From assembly GCA_016720805.1 (NCBI GenBank), contig JADKJZ010000003.1:174658-238657 (forward strand): a stretch of DNA of 64,000 nucleotides, read 5' to 3'. The position numbers were made by a program, and so were the translations under genes. This document shows positions 59,999 through 64,000 of the stretch, in pieces; within the stretch, counting starts at the first letter, position 1, and every line of letters begins with the position of its first letter. The DNA comes from Gemmatimonadota bacterium. GTDB taxonomy: Bacteria; Gemmatimonadota; Gemmatimonadetes; Gemmatimonadales; GWC2-71-9. The notes beneath the pieces are model-generated. The model did no database searches. It was not told the origin of the DNA and worked only from the letters and a program-made list of their open reading frames with translations.

Positions 59999-62222
59999 AT
60001 GCTGTTCCCCCTGTTGCTCGCTTCCCTCGCGACCGCGCCGGTCGTGCCCCGTCACATCGTTGCTCACTCCGTTGATCACCTGGTCGGCGCGGTCGTCTTG
60101 GCCGGCCGCGTCACCGACACCCTCGGCCAACCAATCGTCGAGGCGCGCGTCGTCGTCCTCGAGGCCAACCGTTCCACGACCACCGATGCCGAGGGTCGCT
60201 TCCGCATCGGCGGGATCCCGGAGGGGACCTACGGGATTTCGATCGCCGCGATCGGCTTCCGCCCGCGCGTCTATCGCCTCACCCTGAGCGGCGCCACGTC
60301 GACGCTCGAGGCGCGGCTGTTGCCGTCGGTGGTCGAACTCGCCGCCATCCAGACCACCGCCACGCCAGTGGGCACGTCGGTGCTCGAGTCGCCGCAGCCG
60401 CTCTCGGTCCTGCAGAGCGATGCGCTGGCCGCCGCGCAGGCGCCATCGCTCGGTGCGGTGCTTGAACTGCAGCCCGGGCTCCGCAATTCATCGACCGGCA
60501 CCGGCATCGGCAAGCCGGTGATCCGCGGGCTCAGCAGCAATCGCGTGCTGATCCTCGACAACGGCCAGCGGATGGAGACGCAGCAGTGGGGCGACGAACA
60601 CTCGCCAAACGTCGAGACCGCGACGGCCGAGCGGATTGAAGTGATCCGCGGGCCGGCGAGCGTGCTCTACGGCTCCGATGCGCTTGGCGGCGTGATCAAC
60701 GTGGTGCAGCGCGAACTCCCCGATGCCAAGGAGCGCGGCGCGCTGTTGCGCGGCACCTTGAGCGGCAGCTACGCCAGCAATGGCCGCGCCCCCGACGGCT
60801 CGTTGTTGGTCGAAGGGGCGCGCGGCGTGATCGGCTTCCGCGCGACGCTCTCCGGCCGTCGGCAAGACGACGTCCGCACCCCCTCCGGCGCGCTCTTCAA
60901 TTCGGGGCTAGCGATGCAGGGTGGCTCCGGCGCGCTCGGTGTCCGGGGTGATTGGGGTTCGGTGACCGCGACGGTGTCCCATCGCGCCGAGCGCCTCGAG
61001 ATCCACGAAGACCCGAGCGAGGATCCGACGGCGACGCCATTCCAGCGCATCGGCTCGACGCGCGTGGCCGTCAACGGCAACATCGCGACGTCGGGTGGCG
61101 GGCGGCTCGACATCGACCTCGGCGGCGAACGGAATCGGCGGCGCGAGTTCGAGGCGACCGGCGCGACGGATGTCGCCCTCGGTTTGCTCTCGACCACGGG
61201 GACGGCCAACCTCCACCTGCATCAGGTCTTTGGCGGCGTGGCCACGGTGCTCGGACTCTCCGCCATGCACACCGCCTTCGAAAAGTCCGGGGAGGAGACG
61301 CTCGTCCCGAACAACTCGACGGGGAATGTCGGGGTCTACGGCTTCGGCCAGGTGGATCGCGGCCGCTGGCAGTTTTCCGGCGGGCGCGCTACGACTATCG
61401 GCGGCTGACCAACGAGGCCGACGCCGCGCTCGCGCTGGCCGCCGGCACGCGCAACTATTCGTCCGTGACCGGCAACGTCGGCGCACTCTATCGGGTGAAC
61501 GAGCCGATCGCGCTGGTCGCCAACGTGGGCCGGGGCTTCCGGCGCCGTCGCCCTTCGAGCTGTTCTCGAACGGGGTGCATGAGGGGACCGTGCGCTTCGA
61601 GCGCGGCAACGCCGGCCTGAAGAACGAGACCTCCCTCAACGTCGACCTCGCCGTCCGCGCCCAGAGCAGTGCCGTGCAGGGCGAGCTCGGTGTCTTCCGC
61701 AACGCGATCGCGAACTACATCTACCCGAACCCGAGTGGCGTCGACGACCCGCAGTCGGGCTTCCAGATCTACGACATCACCCAGGGCGACGCGGTCCTGA
61801 GCGGCGTCGAAGCCGCCATGGAGTACCACCCGATCGACCGCGTGCACCTGCGCGTGGGTGGCGACTACACCCGCGGGCAGAACACCACCACCGACCAGCC
61901 ACTCGCCTTCGTGGCGCCGCTGCGGGTAACCGGCGGCGTGCGCTACGAGGGACAGGGTCGGGCCGCGCCGTACGCCGAGGTGGGCGTCGAGCACAATACT
62001 CAGCAGACGCGCCTCGATCCCGAGGACACGGCGCCGGCCGCCTACACGCTGACGTCAGTGAGTGGTGGGGCCAAGCTGAACGTGGGAGCGCAGACGCTGC
62101 GCGTGGACCTGCAGGTGCGCAATCTCTTCGATGTGTCGTACCGGGCGTTCCTGAGCCGGTACAAGACGTACGCGGATGATCCGGGGCGGAATGTGAGTGT
62201 GCGGGTGGGGGTGGATTTCTAG
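59999..62222 (+). pseudogene. TonB-dependent receptor with carboxypeptidase-like N-domain, two apparent frameshifts
   Basis: About 740 residues expected from ATG 59999 (GGAG upstream). A signal peptide and a carboxypeptidase regulatory-like domain (GRVTDTLGQPIVEARVVV, to about residue 110) precede the plug (VRGPASVLYGSDALGGVINVV) and a 22-strand barrel. The frame breaks at about 61385 (FSGG, then RYDYRR in another frame) and again near 61545, where GFR and APSPFELF are out of register by one missing G. All three segments are otherwise well conserved through VRVGVDF, so single-base sequencing deletions are as likely as true loss. Ligand may be copper or a siderophore. Confidence 0.85.
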
Positions 62223-62225
62223 GTA

Positions 62226-62391
62226 GTCGTTAGTCGTTGGTCGTTGGTCGTTAGAGTGCGAGAACTGTCATCCCGAACGAAGTGAGGGACCTGCGTGCTC
62301 ACTACCACGCAGATCCCTCGCGTTGGTCGGGATGACGGACCTACACCCCTAACGACTAACGACTAACGACCAACGACCAACGACTAACGCC
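62226..62391. repeat. Heptamer repeat element with internal 70-nt hairpin (second copy)
   Basis: Four GTCGTTR units (62226-62253) begin 3 bases after the TonB stop. A 70-nt hairpin at 62267-62336 matches the one at 21830. Six YAACGMC units (62350-62391) face the GAF gene's stop. Same layout as at 54158 and 21801. Confidence 0.9.
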
Positions 62392-62394
62392 TAT

Positions 62395-63405
62395 TTACCG
62401 CCACGCCCCGCGCAACTCCGCCTTCGCCGTCCACCCGGCCACCCGCGCGGCCAGAATCCGCGCGGCCAGCTGTGCCACCGCTTCGTCCTCTTCGCGGAAC
62501 CAGGCGGGGGTTTCGCTGCCGAGGCAGAGCCAGCCGACGAATTCGTCGCCGATGTCGAGGCGCGCGGCGAGGAGGGAACGCACGCGCTGGGGATGGCTGC
62601 CCGGGAGCGAGGGCCACGGCGTCTCGCTGAAGCGGAGGTCGGGAATCCGCGCGACGCTGCGCGAGCCGAGGTGGAAGACCAGCGCGTCGACCGCATCGGT
62701 GGTCTCGGCGTCGAGCGTGATGCGGCCACTGGTGGAGCGGCTGCTGCTCAACAGCGCCCAGCAATCGGGGGCGGGGGCGACGGCGATCAGTTCGCAGCGA
62801 TCGTGCGGCACCTGGTTGCTGAGCGCATCGGAAACCAGTTGCACGAGGTCGCCACCCTCACGGGCGCGGCCGATCGCTTCGAGCACGCCTTCGGTGACGT
62901 TGGCAATGATCGCGCTCCGCTCGTCGGCCACTGGCCCCGGAACCACCCATGAGAAGGCGGCGAGGCGTCGGCACGCGGTCGCGAGTTGCGCCGCGGTGCG
63001 GTGGAGGAGGCGCAGGTCGGCGAGGGTGTGGGCGTCGTTCCGGAGTGAGCCGATCAGCAACAACCCCACGTCCTGCATCTCGGCGCGGATCGGCACCGCC
63101 AGCACCGACGAATAGCCGGCGGCACGGAGTCGATCCTCGAGGGCGTACAGCCCTTCCTGCGAGACCAGCGGTTCGGCGGGCGGCGGCGGCATCCGCTCGG
63201 CCGAGAGGCCGCTCGGCCCGATCAGCACGGCGCCCCCGCGGGAGGGGTAGAGCCAGAGCGCGACGATGTCGGCGGCGACGAGCCCGGCGACGGTATTGGT
63301 CAGCGCCTCGTGCCACGTCCCGAGGTCTGCCAACGACGGGCGGCGCCCCGGCCAGGTCAGGACCGGAACGAGTGCGTCGGAGGGCTGGGAGTCGTCGGCG
63401 TCCAT
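62395..63405 (-). CDS. GAF domain protein
   Basis: This is 336 residues from ATG 63405. Two GAF-like units are visible (about 40-155, with VLAVPIRAEMQDVGLLLIGSLR; and about 175-325, with SLLAARLDIGDEFVGWLCLGSE). No output domain is attached, so it may be a stand-alone sensor or a partner of a kinase encoded elsewhere. It converges with the TonB receptor gene. Confidence 0.82.
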   Translation of the reverse strand: MDADDSQPSDALVPVLTWPGRRPSLADLGTWHEALTNTVAGLVAADIVALWLYPSRGGAVLIGPSGLSAERMPPPPAEPLVSQEGLYALEDRLRAAGYSSVLAVPIRAEMQDVGLLLIGSLRNDAHTLADLRLLHRTAAQLATACRRLAAFSWVVPGPVADERSAIIANVTEGVLEAIGRAREGGDLVQLVSDALSNQVPHDRCELIAVAPAPDCWALLSSSRSTSGRITLDAETTDAVDALVFHLGSRSVARIPDLRFSETPWPSLPGSHPQRVRSLLAARLDIGDEFVGWLCLGSETPAWFREEDEAVAQLAARILAARVAGWTAKAELRGAWR

Positions 63406-63449
63406 AAGGGTGGCCAAAGGTGCACGGGGTGTGCCATGGAATGCGCCCC

Positions 63450-63476
63450 TTGTCATACCCCCCACCCCTATATAGG
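63450..63476 (+). promoter_or_regulatory. Possible copper-responsive promoter
   Basis: TTGTCA (63450) and TATAGG (63471) flank the C-rich CATACCCCCCACCCC. The ATACCCC half resembles CsoR operator arms but a matching GGGGTAT half is missing. AGGAG (63481) is upstream of the copZ-like gene. Confidence 0.35.
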
Positions 63477-63506
63477 TTGGAGGAGTCCTTCATTCGGAGC
63501 GGTCAG

Positions 63507-63734
63507 ATGGCGACGGTCACTTTGCATATCGAAGGCATGAGCTGCGGGCACTGCCTGCGGGCTGTGCAGCAGGCGTTGACGGGCGTTGCGGGCGCCGAGG
63601 TCCAGACGGTCCAGATGGGGCGGGCGGTGGTGCAGGTCGCGCCGGACGGTCCCACGGGCGAAGTGTTGGCCCATCTGGTCACCGACGCCGGCTACCACGC
63701 CACCGCGACCGTGGTGGATGCCCACCACGACTGA
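63507..63734 (+). CDS. Heavy-metal-associated domain protein (CopZ-like copper chaperone)
   Basis: This is 75 residues. GMSCGHC is the Cu(I)-binding loop in a ferredoxin-like fold of the HMA type. It overlaps the following ATPase gene by 16 bases. It would carry Cu(I) to CopA. Confidence 0.92.
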   Translation: MATVTLHIEGMSCGHCLRAVQQALTGVAGAEVQTVQMGRAVVQVAPDGPTGEVLAHLVTDAGYHATATVVDAHHD

Positions 63735-64000
63735 GGCGCTGGCGCCTCATGCCGACGCGGTCACCCTCACGGTCGAGGGGATGACCTGCGCCGCCTGCCA
63801 GGCCCGAGTCCAGCGGGCCCTCGAGCGCGAGCCGGGGGTCGCCTCGGCATCGGTGAACCTGATGATGGCGAACGCCGCGGTGCAGTTCGACCCGGCCCAG
63901 GTGACGCCGGAACGGCTCGTTGCGCTCGTCCAGGCCACCGGATACGGCGCCTCGCTGCCGGCGCCCGATCAGGGGGCGATCGCCGCCACGACCGATCGCG
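63719..64000 (+). CDS. copA: Copper-translocating P-type ATPase, N-terminal part (runs off window)
   Basis: 94 residues are visible from ATG 63719. An HMA domain with GMTCAACQARVQRAL (Cu-binding CAAC) and MMANAAVQFDP is the first domain of CopA/CtpA-type ATPases. The membrane and catalytic parts lie beyond 64000. Paired with the upstream CopZ-like gene for copper efflux. Confidence 0.88.

Noticed and set aside
1..64000. tRNA or rRNA genes, integrases, transposases
   Set aside because: I found no cloverleaf, rRNA segment or recognisable recombinase reading by eye; short RNA genes could still be missed.

Overview
This 64 kb window is high-GC DNA whose gene content points to a member of the Gemmatimonadota or a close relative (inference; there is no rRNA in the window). 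The pointers are a clade II (Sec-exported) nitrous oxide reductase cluster, several secreted or lipoprotein 6-bladed beta-propellers sharing a G-x-GPGE motif, an ECF sigma factor beside a TPR-containing Ser/Thr kinase, ThyX in place of ThyA, and a histone H1-like Lys/Ala/Pro protein. No tRNA, rRNA, CRISPR array, integrase or transposase was recognised.

Layout. 1-14 kb is accessory in character: an orphan PD-(D/E)XK-like protein, five beta-propeller proteins, a divergent cupin/MarR pair around a dyad operator, and three toxin-antitoxin-type pairs (RelE/HigB-like + XRE, DUF4160 + DUF2442, BrnT + BrnA). A small family of intergenic repeats lies beside the first two pairs. 14-19 kb holds a Big2/serine-hydrolase lipoprotein, a Ser/Thr kinase and its ECF sigma factor. 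19-25 kb holds a NagB-PIG-L fusion, a Tat-exported phosphoesterase, a VIT transporter, a hybrid histidine kinase and an MBL-fold hydrolase. 25.5-32.2 kb is one operon for a TetR-controlled YbhGFSR-like ABC-2 efflux system with its own TolC-like partner.

32.3-41.5 kb is a nitrous oxide respiration island: a DUF2249 protein, a Crp/Fnr regulator, a cupin, two small membrane proteins, then nosZ-nosB-nosL-nosD-nosF-nosY and a cupredoxin. The same 18-mer containing GTGAC-N4-GTCAC occurs upstream of the cupin gene and of nosZ, suggesting one Crp/Fnr regulon. 41.5-42.5 kb has no recognisable gene and contains extreme poly-G runs. 42.5-64 kb carries hydrolases, an MscS-like channel, a quinone oxidoreductase, the H1-like protein, RNase HI, thiolase and 3-hydroxyacyl-CoA dehydrogenase, a FAD-linked oxidase, ThyX, a BFD-like Fe-S protein next to a histidine kinase, a frameshifted TonB receptor and the start of a copper-export operon (copZ-like, copA).

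The most unusual feature is a family of heptanucleotide tandem repeats in at least a dozen intergenic sites from about 19 kb onward. Unit sequences differ between sites (GATGATC, GTCGTTA, GGGTGAG, GTGACCN, GTGAAAC, GATGATG, GTTCGCY), but the 7-nt period is constant. Most are built as inverted pairs of arms, some around an internal hairpin, and most begin at or within a few bases of the stop codon of the upstream gene. Because 7 is not a multiple of 3 and most units carry TGA or TAG on the strand of the incoming gene, three units give stops in all frames. Three single-base frame breaks (one near 45.09 kb, two near 61.39 and 61.55 kb) and the poly-G block suggest residual sequencing errors.
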